NCBI GenBank assembly: GCA_000597885.1
Contig: CP004371.1
Span: forward strand, 5,782,001 to 5,846,000
Source of the DNA: Flammeovirgaceae bacterium 311
GTDB taxonomy: Bacteria > Bacteroidota > Bacteroidia > Cytophagales > Cyclobacteriaceae
DNA: 64,000 bases
Direction: 5' to 3'
Shown here piece by piece: positions 52,614 through 62,563 of the stretch (its first letter is position 1; each line of letters starts with the position of its first letter). The position numbers were made by a program, and so were the translations under genes. The notes below the pieces were generated by a model. It did no database searches and was not told the origin of the DNA. It was given only the letters and a program-made list of their open reading frames with translations.

Positions 52614-55499
52614 ATGAAAAGCCTTTTATATTTACGAACTCTATTACTCCAGGCATTTTGCCTTTTGCTGGCAAATCAAGCCACAGCCACCCACATCCGA
52701 GCCGGCGAGATTACCGCCCGAGGTATCTGTTCCCAGGGCCTTACCTATGAAATTACTCTTAGAGGGTATGCTGATACTGATTCGGAGGTAATTTTTGGTA
52801 GCAATGGTACCCTCGATTATGGCGATGGAACTTCACTGGTGATCAATAATGATGGTGACAAAATTCCGCGCACACGACTAAGCGAAGATACCTGGGTCTA
52901 TGAGCTGAAGGTACGGCATACCTTCCCCTCTGCCAGAACATACATCGTCTCCTTCCGGGAGTTTTACAGAAATGAGAACGTCCTGAACATGGACAATTCG
53001 GTAAACATGCCATTTTATATAGAGACCGTGATAGTGATCGATCCATTCATTGGGGTGAACAATACGCCGCAGTTGCTGGTACCACCTGTAGACAAGGCAG
53101 CTGTAGGTAAGCTTTACCTGCACAATCCCGGCGCTTACGATATTGACGGCGATAGCCTTTCCTACCGGCTGGTGATTTGCCGCCAGGACCGCAATGTGCC
53201 GGTAGCCAACTATCGTTTCCCGCACGAAACCTATCCTCCCGGCGATGCACGAAATGGTACTACCTTAACAGGAGAGCTTCCAACCCTGACGCTGGATGAG
53301 TTTACCGGAGACCTGGTGTGGAACACCCCCGGCACCAAAGGTGAATACAACGTGGCTTTCCTGATTGAGGAGTGGCGCAAGGTGCAGGGAAAATACCACT
53401 CTCTGGGCTATGTAATGCGCGATATGCTGATCATTGTGGGAGATAATAACAATAATACTCCTCCGGTACTGGAATTTACAAAAGAGATCTGTGTGGTGGC
53501 AGGCGAGAAGATCGAGGAGAATATCTGGGTAAGTGATCCAGATGGCGACAAGGTTGACTTAATGGTCTATGGTGGGGTGTTTAATTTGGGGGCTACTTTC
53601 TCCGGCGGAACCGGTGTGAACACTCCGGGACAGTCAGTCTTCACCTGGCAAACCGAGTGTGTCGATGTGCGCAGTCAACCTTACCAGGTGGTTATCAGGG
53701 CCAGGGATTTAAGAGGTGGTGGTGTTAGCCTCACCGACATCAAAACCCTGAACATACGCGTAGTGGCACCGCCACCGGTAGTAGAGAACCTGCGGCCAAT
53801 TGGCAACAGAGCCGCTGAGGTGAATTTTGACAGAAACTCCTATAGCTGCAGTCATGTGCAGAGAATTCAGGTGTGGAGGCGGGAAGGCAGTATAGACATT
53901 CCTCTCGATACCTGTGTTTCAGGCATGCCTCCTTACCATAGATACCAGTTGGTGGATGTTCGGAAGCCAGACGAATTTCCGTTTGTTGATAATGATAATT
54001 GGCAGGGACTGAATCCTGGTGCCACCTATTGCTACCGCTTTGTGGCAGAATTCCCGCAGCTCGAATGTGATCAGAGCCCCGCTTATGAGTTTCCTCAGCC
54101 CGATGGCGGGCAGAGCCTTGTTTCCGATGAGCTGTGTGTCACACTGCCCGCTAAAGTACCGCTGATTATGAATGTTAGCGTAGAAGAAACTTCTGCTACC
54201 AACGGCCAGATTCTGGTGCGCTGGATGCCAGATCCCGAACTTACAGCAGAAGAGGTGGCCAAGCCCTACCACTATGATCTCTACAGGGCAGAAGGTTATC
54301 GGGGAAGTGCCTATACCCGCATTGCTTCTAACCTAAAGGATACAGTCTTTATCGACCAAAGTGCAGAACTGAATACCAAAAACCTGGTGTACAATTATTA
54401 TTTGATGCTGAAGGATGCCAATGGCGTTGAATTCGACAGTTCCAGCACCGCCTCTACCGTAAGGGTGGAGCCTATACCAGGCGAGAAAAACATTACCCTT
54501 AACTGGAAGGCACAGGTACCCTGGACGAATTCCGCAAGCCAGTATCCGCTGCACGATATATACAGAAACAGGGTAGACTCTAATGATCCGGACAAACTGG
54601 TGCGGATAGCACAGGTGAATATACTGAAGATTGATTTTACCTATATAGATGATGGCACTGATGCAGGTACGGGTCCGCTGCAGGACGATGTGGAGTACTG
54701 TTACTATATAGTTACCTCAGGGAGCTACAGCAATCCCAACGTGCCTGAGCCCCTGCTAAATTCTTCACAGCAGGTGTGCTCCTACCTGAAGGATGACATA
54801 CCACCATGTCCGCCCCTGGAGTTTGAGTTAACGAATCTTAACACCTGTGAGGAGTTCATCCGCGAAACACCCTGCGGCAACACCAGCTTTGAAAACGTGC
54901 TGGAGTGGAAGAACAATACCGATGGGCTGTGTCGTGATGACCTGGCCTACTGGCAGATCTACTACTCCCCCGATGGAACTGATTTTGAAGTGATAGGTAC
55001 CTCCACCACCAGTCGATTTGTACATCAAGTGCAGGACAACCCAGCTGGTTACTACTACCTTAGGGCAATGGACCGCAGTGGCAACTTAAACGAGCCCAGC
55101 AATGTAGTGATGCGCGACAACTGTCCTAACTACTGGCTGCCCAATGTGATCACCAGAAACGGCGATGGGATGAATGATGTACTAAGGCCGCCGCTAAGCG
55201 ACGAAATAGCAGGTAGGCCAGAGCTCTATTACAGGTGTCCCCGCTTTGTGGAGGCCGTGGAGTTCACCGTTTATAACCGCTGGGGTAAGGAAGTGTACAG
55301 CTATAATTCTGCCAACAGGGCCGAGCCGGATATCTACATCCGCTGGGATGGCTGCGCCAGCAATGGTGAGCGCTTAAGCAACAGCACTTACTACTATGTG
55401 GTTAATGTAACCTATCGTATGCTGGATCCGGATAAACGAAAGCAGCAGTTAAAGGGCTGGGTGTACATTGTTGACCCTGAACGTGGAGGCAAACAGTAG
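52614..55499 (+). CDS. Large secreted protein with T9SS type B (gliding-motility) C-terminal domain
   Basis: A 961-residue protein with signal peptide (LLLANQATA) followed by THIRAGEITARGI, the usual opening of this Bacteroidota surface-protein family. A PKD-like beta domain holds GTLDYGDGTSLVI; later regions include cadherin/PKD-like DIDGDSLSYRLVICRQD and VSDPDGDKVDLM, then three or four fibronectin-like domains (about residues 390-830). The C-terminus (about 850-961: NYWLPNVITRNGDGMNDVL, EFTVYNRWGKEVYSY, YIRWDGCASNGERLSNSTYYY) is the type B sorting domain that sends proteins through the type IX system to the cell surface or medium. Function of the body is adhesion-like by inference. No T9SS machinery genes are in the window. 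Confidence 0.92.
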   Translation: MKSLLYLRTLLLQAFCLLLANQATATHIRAGEITARGICSQGLTYEITLRGYADTDSEVIFGSNGTLDYGDGTSLVINNDGDKIPRTRLSEDTWVYELKVRHTFPSARTYIVSFREFYRNENVLNMDNSVNMPFYIETVIVIDPFIGVNNTPQLLVPPVDKAAVGKLYLHNPGAYDIDGDSLSYRLVICRQDRNVPVANYRFPHETYPPGDARNGTTLTGELPTLTLDEFTGDLVWNTPGTKGEYNVAFLIEEWRKVQGKYHSLGYVMRDMLIIVGDNNNNTPPVLEFTKEICVVAGEKIEENIWVSDPDGDKVDLMVYGGVFNLGATFSGGTGVNTPGQSVFTWQTECVDVRSQPYQVVIRARDLRGGGVSLTDIKTLNIRVVAPPPVVENLRPIGNRAAEVNFDRNSYSCSHVQRIQVWRREGSIDIPLDTCVSGMPPYHRYQLVDVRKPDEFPFVDNDNWQGLNPGATYCYRFVAEFPQLECDQSPAYEFPQPDGGQSLVSDELCVTLPAKVPLIMNVSVEETSATNGQILVRWMPDPELTAEEVAKPYHYDLYRAEGYRGSAYTRIASNLKDTVFIDQSAELNTKNLVYNYYLMLKDANGVEFDSSSTASTVRVEPIPGEKNITLNWKAQVPWTNSASQYPLHDIYRNRVDSNDPDKLVRIAQVNILKIDFTYIDDGTDAGTGPLQDDVEYCYYIVTSGSYSNPNVPEPLLNSSQQVCSYLKDDIPPCPPLEFELTNLNTCEEFIRETPCGNTSFENVLEWKNNTDGLCRDDLAYWQIYYSPDGTDFEVIGTSTTSRFVHQVQDNPAGYYYLRAMDRSGNLNEPSNVVMRDNCPNYWLPNVITRNGDGMNDVLRPPLSDEIAGRPELYYRCPRFVEAVEFTVYNRWGKEVYSYNSANRAEPDIYIRWDGCASNGERLSNSTYYYVVNVTYRMLDPDKRKQQLKGWVYIVDPERGGKQ

Positions 55500-55631
55500 C
55501 AGTTATACAGGCTAATCTTCTCAATGGGCAGCAGCTCCGCTTGAAGCTTAATCTTCCTTTCTACCCGTAAGGGGTGATGTTGTATACAACATTTGACTAT
55601 TCGTAGTATACAAAAAGGTTTCAAAAACACA

Positions 55632-55665
55632 AAGCCCCTGATTATCAAATGATAACCAGGGGCTT
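55632..55665 (-). terminator. Terminator downstream of the tRNA pair
   Basis: Nine-base arms AAGCCCCTG/CAGGGGCTT plus an inner TTATC/GATAA stem around AAAT. On the minus strand it is followed by a T-rich tail (TTTGTGTTTTTG), placing it 16 bases beyond the 3' end of the first tRNA. It may also stop plus-strand readthrough from the 52614 gene. Confidence 0.8.
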
Positions 55666-55680
55666 GATAGGAGTCTTTAG

Positions 55681-55754
55681 TGATCCCATCAGGACTCGAA
55701 CCTGAAACCTACTGCTTAGAAGGCAGTTGCTCTATCCAGTTGAGCTATGAGACC
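55681..55754 (-). tRNA. tRNA-Arg (anticodon UCU)
   Basis: A 74-base minus-strand tRNA. Arms pair well: acceptor GGTCTCA/TGGGATC with G-T pairs, D-arm GCTC/GAGC, anticodon arm ACTGC-CTTCTAA-GCAGT giving anticodon TCT, and T-arm TCAGG-TTCGAGT-CCTGA. CCA is not encoded. The anticodon reads AGA codons for arginine. A second, interrupted copy is 39 bases upstream in the direction of transcription. Confidence 0.95.
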
Positions 55755-55793
55755 GTACCTACTGCGTAGGCAAAATCTTATGTATTCCTTATA

Positions 55794-55898
55794 TGATCCC
55801 ATCAGGACTCGAACCGCAACGGCGGCCCGGCTGAAACCTACTGCTTAGAAGGCAGCGGGAGCCGATGCTCTTGCTCTATCCAGTTGAGCTATGAGACC
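55794..55898 (-). pseudogene. Interrupted second copy of tRNA-Arg(UCU) with two inserts
   Basis: A 105-base region on the minus strand that is identical to the neighbouring tRNA-Arg at all 74 positions but carries two inserts. On the plus strand these are GCAACGGCGGCCCGGC (55816-55831), inside the T-stem, and CGGGAGCCGATGCTC (55856-55870), after the first base of the anticodon stem. The T-stem cannot form as it stands; the anticodon arm itself (CTGC-CTTCTAA-GCAG) remains intact. The two inserts can pair with each other in part (CGGC/GCCG and CCCG/CGGG). It is either a damaged copy, a processed precursor with short introns, or an assembly error. Perfect identity outside the inserts argues for a very recent origin or active maintenance. 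Confidence 0.75.
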
Positions 55899-55973
55899 CC
55901 ATTTGTGGTGCAAAGATATAGTTTTTCTCTTTTTACACAATCTTCTGGTGCGACATTCTTTCTTATTGACTCT

Positions 55974-56019
55974 TAAATCACAAAAAAGGTGGCTGTTGGG
56001 CCACCTTTTTTGTGATTTA
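55974..56019. terminator. Bidirectional terminator
   Basis: About 20 base pairs of perfect stem, with the core arms CAAAAAAGGTGGC and GCCACCTTTTTTG around the loop TGTTGG. It sits 35 bases past the stop codon of the giant minus-strand gene and upstream of the tRNA pair, so it separates their transcripts. Confidence 0.9.
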
Positions 56020-56053
56020 GTACCCTCAAAGAGCACTCATACTATAGGCTTAA

Positions 56054-59000
56054 CTATTGCTTCATCAGCCTGAAGTGCTTGGTTGTACCATTCAGGCGGG
56101 TAGTGACAATATAGATACCACTTGGCAGCGATGGGTTCACCAGGATCTGTTGGATATTCACACCCTTCTCAACCTTCACGCTTTTTGCCATTACTGGTAT
56201 GCCAACTGCAGTGGTTACCGTTATGTAGACTTCGCCTTCAGTTTCAGTCTCCACTTTAACCTCAAACTCATCCTGGAATGGGTTAGGAGAGACAGAGATG
56301 ACATTTCTGCTTCCCAGGTCAACCACCACCGGACCGAAGTATTCAAACTTAGTATCCACATCGATCTGTTTCAGCCTGTAGTAGCGGGTGCCGGACTTTC
56401 CTTTTTCAGTATCCATGTACTGGTACATCTGCTTATGGCTGCCATTGCCATTTTTCGTCTCCACAAACGCCAGCTTACGGTACTTATGGCCATCTGTAGA
56501 AACCTGCACTTCGAAGCCGGTATTATTCCACTCCTTCGCCGTAGCCCATTCCAGCATTACATTTACCCCACGCACTTCAGCAGTAAAGTAGATCATTTCT
56601 ACAGGGAGAGGGGTAGTAGGATCCTGGATTTCTATACCCAATGGCTCAACACATTCATCTGCAGGTGGGATTATTACTACACGATACCTGATATTCTCGT
56701 TACCAGCAGACACAATTTGTGATGGAACCGTAGTGATATAATCAGGATCGCCCCAGCCATTAACCGGAATAGGTGTACCACCTGTTGTTTCCTGTATATA
56801 CCATTCAAAAGTCAGCTCATCTAGACTAACATTAGTAGGTAATGTGTTTTGATCAACAATTGCTCTTAGTTCCCATTTAGTATCATCGTTCTCAACCAAC
56901 CAAACTTGCAGAGCACCATCAAATTCATCGGCAGGAGTTACACTTATTGCCGCTGCTGTTGTGGTGCTGGAGCAACCATTTGCAGTAGTAAAGGTGTAGG
57001 TAATTGAACCAGCCCCAGGAGTGGCAGGGTTGAAGGTATAGGTCCCATCTTCATTTTCAGTAACCCCTATTCCACTATACTCTACAGTGCCATTAAGATT
57101 AGTTGGACTAAATGATCCCAAATTAAGTTCAAATGGTTCATCTAACTCACATACAGTACGGGTAGCTAAGGATACAACCGGAGTTTCATTAACAGTGAGC
57201 TCTAGAGGCTGTGTAGATAAAGGTTCTATGGCACACACAACTGTAGCACTATTATCTACAACAACATAATAACTTCCGCTATTGGCAGTTGTGGGGTTAG
57301 TAATAACTAGACTACTGGTTGTAACACCATTAGCAGTTGTACTTGTAATATCATAATTACCACCATCTACGATGGGTGCTGTAACACCAACCTTATACCA
57401 GGTGAAAACTAGATCAGTTCCTGTTGCTTGAACAGAATATGTTACATTACCGGGACCAGAACATACTTCATTATCATCTAGCTGTAAAGTTTCAGTTATT
57501 GTCGCAGGTTCATCGATGGTTATAGTGATCCGTTCAGTCTCACTCTCATTATTTTTTATACAGCCAGTACCAGCTAGCAAAGGCGATTCCTCATATGATG
57601 TGTTAAAATCAATATATACCTGGTCCCCATTTTGGAACATACTTTTTGGTACAACAATCTCAAATGGATTTGTACTGGTACTATATTCAGTGCTAGTGCC
57701 ATATTTTGTAGTAACTATTGGCACTGTTTGCTGAGCTCCGTTAACAGTAGTTATCCTATACCAAATCAATTCAGGATTTAAATCCTTCCAGATATCTGAG
57801 GATGGCCAATCACCCTGAACTTGACCACCTGCAGCTGTAAGAGTTATTGTTTCATCTGCTTCAAAATTGCTGCAGTAAGCAGGCTCTGGTGAAAGTGTAA
57901 TTTGATAGCCTCTGGGGCGCCCGAGAAAAACCCAGTTTGATTTTGGAAGAGACCTACGATCTCCGTCTATGTATGTAAAAGTCTGGCACTGCTGTGCTGT
58001 ATAATTAACTTTGAGGCCCACCCAATCAGTGGCAGACAAACTAGCATTTTCTATATAATCAGAGTTTACACCAACCTCATTCACGTTTTGGCCGTTATAT
58101 GCAGTCCACTGATAAGTTAATCCTGATGTGACCCTTGTTCCAGAGACGAATTTGGGTTGATAAAACCTCCAGGCATTTGCTCCAATGATTGTTTTTCTAA
58201 AGGCTTCAAATTCAGCATCACTCATTTCGCTAAAGTAGGCTCTATTTAACTGTGGAGTGCCACCGGCAGGAATGACATCATTGTTACTGTCAACTGGTTG
58301 TCCATATATATTGGCAATGTAAGGATAAATAATTACTGCTTCTCTGTAAACTTCTGCAGTGTAGCGTGTAATTGTGCCAGGACAAACAGGGTGTGGATTC
58401 GCTTTGACAAGGACCTGATAAATAGATTGATTAATTCGAATGTTATAAGCTGTTGTAGTTACACAACCAGTTGTAGTATTAGTATGACTATAGCGCAGAA
58501 TATAATCACCTGCACCCAGAGTGCACAGATTTAAAGGAATTGAAATGCCAGATGTACTATTATTAATTCCCTGAACACTGGTTTCAGAACCATTAACAAC
58601 TCTGAGTAGCTCATAGCTGACAGTATGACCAGAGGCTGGAGCGCCTCCAGAAAATGTTTTGCTTATTTCACCTGTAAAATACACATTAGTTGTGGTAGGG
58701 CTCAACCCAGAGACCATCCGTGCTGCCGGTATAGATATGGTAACTGATACTGGTGTGCTTGTGCTGGAACATTCACCAGAAGTTACAACTCTACGATAAT
58801 AAGTGGTGGTAGATGTGGTTACATTTTGAGTAGGTGGCATATAGCTGGCGTCGTTAGCACCTTGGATATCAGTATAGGTGCCATTCTGCGTAGACGCACT
58901 TTGCCACTGATAGTTATAAGTTCCTGCACCGGCTCCACCGCTAAGGGTAGTGTTAGTTGCCTGGCCAAGTGCAGCAATAGCTGCACCAGAGCATACTGTT

Positions 59001-62000
59001 TGTGTTCCCTGAATGGTATTATCTGAAATAACAGGATTGACATTGATTTCTACTGCATTCGAGAAGTAGTTACATCCATTAACAGCAACCATTCTGCGGT
59101 ACCAGGCACGTTGGCTAATAGCTGCGGGGGTGTAATTTACTACATTAGAATTTGACAAATTGCTAAAACCATCTGTAGCAGAGGTATAGCTTCTTTGCCA
59201 GGTATAAGTGTAGTTTCCATCTCCACCAGTTGGAGTAGTGCCGTGTATCTCGCCGGGCCTCTGGCCGGAGCATATAGTTGTTATTGCAGGAGCAGTGATT
59301 GTGTTGTTAGCTACAGCTTGTACTACAGTGAATGTAACCTCATCGCTCACGCTACATACAATATTCTCTTTTCTGGTACCTGTAAGACGCAATGTTACAT
59401 TGCCATAGCCTGACACAGTAGCTGAAGATGTTAAAGTATCAGCTTGATTGATGTTGACAGCTACATTTTGAATGGTTGCATCAGAGGCTACAATCGACCA
59501 TGAAATCAGTTCAGAACGAGCATTTCTGGTACCCGCTAAATCGAAAGTAACAGGAGATAGATCTACATTCTGACAAATATTTCTATCAGCTCCGGCACTT
59601 ACGGTAGGAGGTGTATAATAGCTAGCTATAACAGCCACTCTCGTACTTTCACATGTACCATTGAATATTGATACACGATATCTGTAGTTACCTATAGAAG
59701 GGGGAGAGACAATGATTTGAGAAGCCGTAAGTATGTTGCCATTCTCGTCAGTGACAGGTGTTCCATCAGGATTGTACCAGCGATAATCTCCCTCTGCAGC
59801 GCCCTCGGCTCTAAGAGTAATTTCACCAGGGCCACAATTCCCTCCGTTGAATACTGTGGGTGCCTCTGGCCGTGCATTTATTGTAACAACTATCTCTGCT
59901 GTTGGGCTTTCGCAGCCAGCTACTGTTTGAGTTACAAAATAGGAAGTATTTCCAGCTACAGCAGTAGAAGGAGTTGGTGCCCCGGAAAGAAGATCTCCAT
60001 TGGCATTATACCACTTCAGAGCAGTACCTGTAGCTGTAAGGGTAGAGGGTGTTGCCCCTTGGCAGTAGGTGATAGGATCTGATGGAACACCAGGTTCATC
60101 AGGCTGATCTGTAACAGTAACTACTATTTCAGCTCTAGGGCTTTCGCAGCCAGCAACTGTTTGAGTTACAAAATAGGAAGTATTTCCAGCTACAGCAGTA
60201 GAAGGGGTTGGAGCCCCAGAAAGAAGATCCCCATTGGCATCATACCACTTCAGAGCAGTACCACTAGCAGAAAGAGCTGAGGCTGTTGCGCCTGTGCAAT
60301 AAGGAACCGGAGTAGTTACACCAGGTTCATCTGGTTGATCTGTAATAGAAACCACAATTTCAGCTCTAGGGCTTTCGCAGCCACTCACTGTTTGAGTTAC
60401 AAAATAGGAGGTATTTCCAGCTACTGCAGTAGAAGGAGTTGGTGCCCCGGAAAGAAGATCTCCATTGGCATTGTACCACTTCAGCGCGGTACCTGTTGCA
60501 GTAAGAGCGGTGGCATTAGGTGCAAACTGGCAGTAGGTAACAGTGTTAGTGATGCCAGGTTCATCAGGCTGATCTGTTATTGAAACGACGATTTCAGCTC
60601 TTGGGCTTTCACAGCCATTGATAGTTTGTGATACCCAATAAGAAAAATCGTCAGCAGTAATTGTGGAAGGTATTGGAGCTCCAGATAGTGGATCTCCTCC
60701 TGTTTCTACAGTGTACCATCTTAAGCCAGTACCACTGGCAGAAAGTGCTGTAGCATTAGTCGCAAATTGGCAATACACAATTGGTTCTGATGGAACACCA
60801 GGAGCATCAGGTATAGGATCTACAACCAGATCAATTTCAGCCACTCCATCAGAGCATCCATTAGTATTACTTGCTGTTAGTCTTACTTTGGCAGTACCTG
60901 CCTGTGTGAAGGTTACACTTGGAGTAAGAGAGGCTTCACCTGTCAAAGTTGCAATATTAGCCGGAGTTTGACTTATAATTGTCCAGGTATGGGAGGTGGC
61001 ATCTTCAATGCTTCCATCCAGAGCAAACACATTGTCTCCACCAGGATTATCACATTCAGATGTTTCAGCACCTATGGTGGCGCTTGGTTGAGCTAGTATG
61101 GAGGCTGTAACAGGTATACGGGTTGTGCTCTCGCAGTTTTGTGCATTTACCGCAGCAACATAGTAGGTGTTGCTAGAGCTTAGGTTAGGTGCAAACGTTC
61201 CATTGGTAGTTGCCACAGGAGCGAGGTCGGATAATTCATCATACCAACGATAGCTATAACCACTTACAGGATTTTGCACTGCAAGATTAACTACGCCAGC
61301 ACCGCAAATTTCATCTGAAATTGTAGTTGGCGCATCAGGTATAGGATCAACGACCAGATCAATTTCTGCTACTCCATCAGAGCAACCATTAGTATTGCTG
61401 GCTGTTAGTCTTACTTTGGCAGTACCAGCTTGTGTGAAGGTTACACTTGGAGTAAGAGAAGCTTCACCTGTTATGGATGCTATATTAGCCGGAGTTTGAC
61501 TTACGATTATCCAGGTATGGGATGTGGCATCTTCGATGCTTCCATCCAGAACGAATACATTATCTCCGCCAGGATTATCACATTCAGATGTTTCAGTACC
61601 TATGGTGGCGCTTGGTTGAGCTTGAATGGTAGCTGTAACAGGAGTGCGTATTGCACTCTCACAATTCTGTGCACTTACCGCAGCAACATAATAGGTTGTA
61701 GTTGTAGTTAAGCTAGGTGTAATGTAGCTTGATCCTGTAGCACCAGTTATGGCAGTAGTTGCGTCCTCTTGCGCATACCAGCGATAGCTTCCTCCTGAAG
61801 GAGCTCCTGAAACACTTAATGTAAGAGACCCGGTACCGCATCTGCTACCGTTAGCAGTAGTAGTGGCATTGGTAGGGGCATCAGGGATAGAATTGATTGT
61901 AGCAGTTACTGCAGTTCTAGTGGTACTTTCACAACCTGCGGCATTTCTTGTGGCAACATAATAGGTTGTAGTTGTAGTTAAGCTAGGTGTAATGTAGCTT

Positions 62001-62563
62001 GATCCTGTAGCACCAGTTATGGCAGTAGTTGCGTCCTCTTGCGCATACCAGCGATAGCTTCCTCCTGAGGGAGCTCCTGAAACACTTAATGTAACAGGCC
62101 CAGTACCGCATCTGCTGCCATTAGCAGGGGTAGTAGTGTTAGTTGGTGGCTGAGGACTAACTGAAATTGGGTAAGGAGTTGAATTACTACCATAATCATT
62201 TCCGGACCTATTTGCAACTACGACTGTGTAATTACCTGATTGACTGATAGCGCTAAAATTAACTATTATTTCATTTGCGCTGGCGGGAGTCAACCTTTGT
62301 TCTCTTATGGGAGTGCCCCCAGATAGTATTTGAACTCTAACTGCAGGCGTGCTTGCATTTGAATTAGTGCTAAAACTACCACTAATTGTTAATGTAAAGT
62401 TTTGGTCTACAGGTATACAAGATGGAGTGATGGACGTTATAGTCTGCCCCAAAACCTCCTGTGTGCCAAACACAGACAGCAAGAGCAATAAAAAAACAGT
62501 AGCACTGAAGTGCTTTCTGCTTCGGGTGATCTCTGGAAAGAAGAGAGTAAAATTTCTAATCAT
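56054..62563 (-). CDS. Giant repeat-rich surface protein with T9SS type A sorting domain
   Basis: A 2169-residue secreted protein, start at 62563 with signal peptide (FLLLLLSVFGTQEVLGQ). An IPT-like domain opens it (TITSITPSCIPVDQNFTLT). Then come many Ig-like modules of about 75-100 residues, each with a YRWY or LKWY core and a TTYYVA or YFVTQ core ending in an AGCES-type Cys motif. The middle and C-terminal parts include further Ig-like and PKD-like domains; the last 80 residues (SVSPNPFQDEFEVKVETE to FRLMKQ) are the type A sorting domain for the type IX secretion system, cleaved on export. Cys pairs suggest disulfides. The role is probably adhesion or matrix, inferred from architecture. 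Several modules are nearly identical in DNA (see repeats). It ends before a strong terminator. Confidence 0.92.
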   Translation of the reverse strand: MIRNFTLFFPEITRSRKHFSATVFLLLLLSVFGTQEVLGQTITSITPSCIPVDQNFTLTISGSFSTNSNASTPAVRVQILSGGTPIREQRLTPASANEIIVNFSAISQSGNYTVVVANRSGNDYGSNSTPYPISVSPQPPTNTTTPANGSRCGTGPVTLSVSGAPSGGSYRWYAQEDATTAITGATGSSYITPSLTTTTTYYVATRNAAGCESTTRTAVTATINSIPDAPTNATTTANGSRCGTGSLTLSVSGAPSGGSYRWYAQEDATTAITGATGSSYITPSLTTTTTYYVAAVSAQNCESAIRTPVTATIQAQPSATIGTETSECDNPGGDNVFVLDGSIEDATSHTWIIVSQTPANIASITGEASLTPSVTFTQAGTAKVRLTASNTNGCSDGVAEIDLVVDPIPDAPTTISDEICGAGVVNLAVQNPVSGYSYRWYDELSDLAPVATTNGTFAPNLSSSNTYYVAAVNAQNCESTTRIPVTASILAQPSATIGAETSECDNPGGDNVFALDGSIEDATSHTWTIISQTPANIATLTGEASLTPSVTFTQAGTAKVRLTASNTNGCSDGVAEIDLVVDPIPDAPGVPSEPIVYCQFATNATALSASGTGLRWYTVETGGDPLSGAPIPSTITADDFSYWVSQTINGCESPRAEIVVSITDQPDEPGITNTVTYCQFAPNATALTATGTALKWYNANGDLLSGAPTPSTAVAGNTSYFVTQTVSGCESPRAEIVVSITDQPDEPGVTTPVPYCTGATASALSASGTALKWYDANGDLLSGAPTPSTAVAGNTSYFVTQTVAGCESPRAEIVVTVTDQPDEPGVPSDPITYCQGATPSTLTATGTALKWYNANGDLLSGAPTPSTAVAGNTSYFVTQTVAGCESPTAEIVVTINARPEAPTVFNGGNCGPGEITLRAEGAAEGDYRWYNPDGTPVTDENGNILTASQIIVSPPSIGNYRYRVSIFNGTCESTRVAVIASYYTPPTVSAGADRNICQNVDLSPVTFDLAGTRNARSELISWSIVASDATIQNVAVNINQADTLTSSATVSGYGNVTLRLTGTRKENIVCSVSDEVTFTVVQAVANNTITAPAITTICSGQRPGEIHGTTPTGGDGNYTYTWQRSYTSATDGFSNLSNSNVVNYTPAAISQRAWYRRMVAVNGCNYFSNAVEINVNPVISDNTIQGTQTVCSGAAIAALGQATNTTLSGGAGAGTYNYQWQSASTQNGTYTDIQGANDASYMPPTQNVTTSTTTYYRRVVTSGECSSTSTPVSVTISIPAARMVSGLSPTTTNVYFTGEISKTFSGGAPASGHTVSYELLRVVNGSETSVQGINNSTSGISIPLNLCTLGAGDYILRYSHTNTTTGCVTTTAYNIRINQSIYQVLVKANPHPVCPGTITRYTAEVYREAVIIYPYIANIYGQPVDSNNDVIPAGGTPQLNRAYFSEMSDAEFEAFRKTIIGANAWRFYQPKFVSGTRVTSGLTYQWTAYNGQNVNEVGVNSDYIENASLSATDWVGLKVNYTAQQCQTFTYIDGDRRSLPKSNWVFLGRPRGYQITLSPEPAYCSNFEADETITLTAAGGQVQGDWPSSDIWKDLNPELIWYRITTVNGAQQTVPIVTTKYGTSTEYSTSTNPFEIVVPKSMFQNGDQVYIDFNTSYEESPLLAGTGCIKNNESETERITITIDEPATITETLQLDDNEVCSGPGNVTYSVQATGTDLVFTWYKVGVTAPIVDGGNYDITSTTANGVTTSSLVITNPTTANSGSYYVVVDNSATVVCAIEPLSTQPLELTVNETPVVSLATRTVCELDEPFELNLGSFSPTNLNGTVEYSGIGVTENEDGTYTFNPATPGAGSITYTFTTANGCSSTTTAAAISVTPADEFDGALQVWLVENDDTKWELRAIVDQNTLPTNVSLDELTFEWYIQETTGGTPIPVNGWGDPDYITTVPSQIVSAGNENIRYRVVIIPPADECVEPLGIEIQDPTTPLPVEMIYFTAEVRGVNVMLEWATAKEWNNTGFEVQVSTDGHKYRKLAFVETKNGNGSHKQMYQYMDTEKGKSGTRYYRLKQIDVDTKFEYFGPVVVDLGSRNVISVSPNPFQDEFEVKVETETEGEVYITVTTAVGIPVMAKSVKVEKGVNIQQILVNPSLPSGIYIVTTRLNGTTKHFRLMKQ
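59870..60740 (-). repeat. Four tandem Ig-like modules of about 77-78 codons
   Basis: Module units repeat with periods of 234, 231 and 234 bases (marker CGCAGCC at about 59911, 60145 and 60376, and the related CACAGCC at 60610). The first three are close to identical over about 160 bases (LKWYNANGDLLSGAPTPST in the protein), while the fourth is more divergent. They lie within the giant T9SS type A gene. Confidence 0.85.
60804..61640 (-). repeat. Long direct repeat, two copies 528 bases apart
   Basis: Segments of about 300 bases starting at 60804 and 61332 are roughly 90 percent identical by eye (encoding QPSATIGTETSECDNPGG modules). They lie in the giant protein gene, in frame, with offset of 176 codons. 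Confidence 0.85.
61683..62104 (-). repeat. Near-identical 152-base direct repeat, two copies 270 bases apart
   Basis: Positions 61683-61834 and 61953-62104 match with one difference that I could see (position 61799 versus 62069). They encode SGAPSGGSYRWYAQEDATTA modules. Such identity in DNA suggests recent duplication or gene conversion within the giant gene. Confidence 0.9.

Noticed and set aside
55845-56036. 63-codon minus-strand frame containing GLIAQLDRARAS
   Set aside because: This peptide comes from translating the tRNA-Arg sequence; similar false proteins are common in annotation. It also crosses the terminator.
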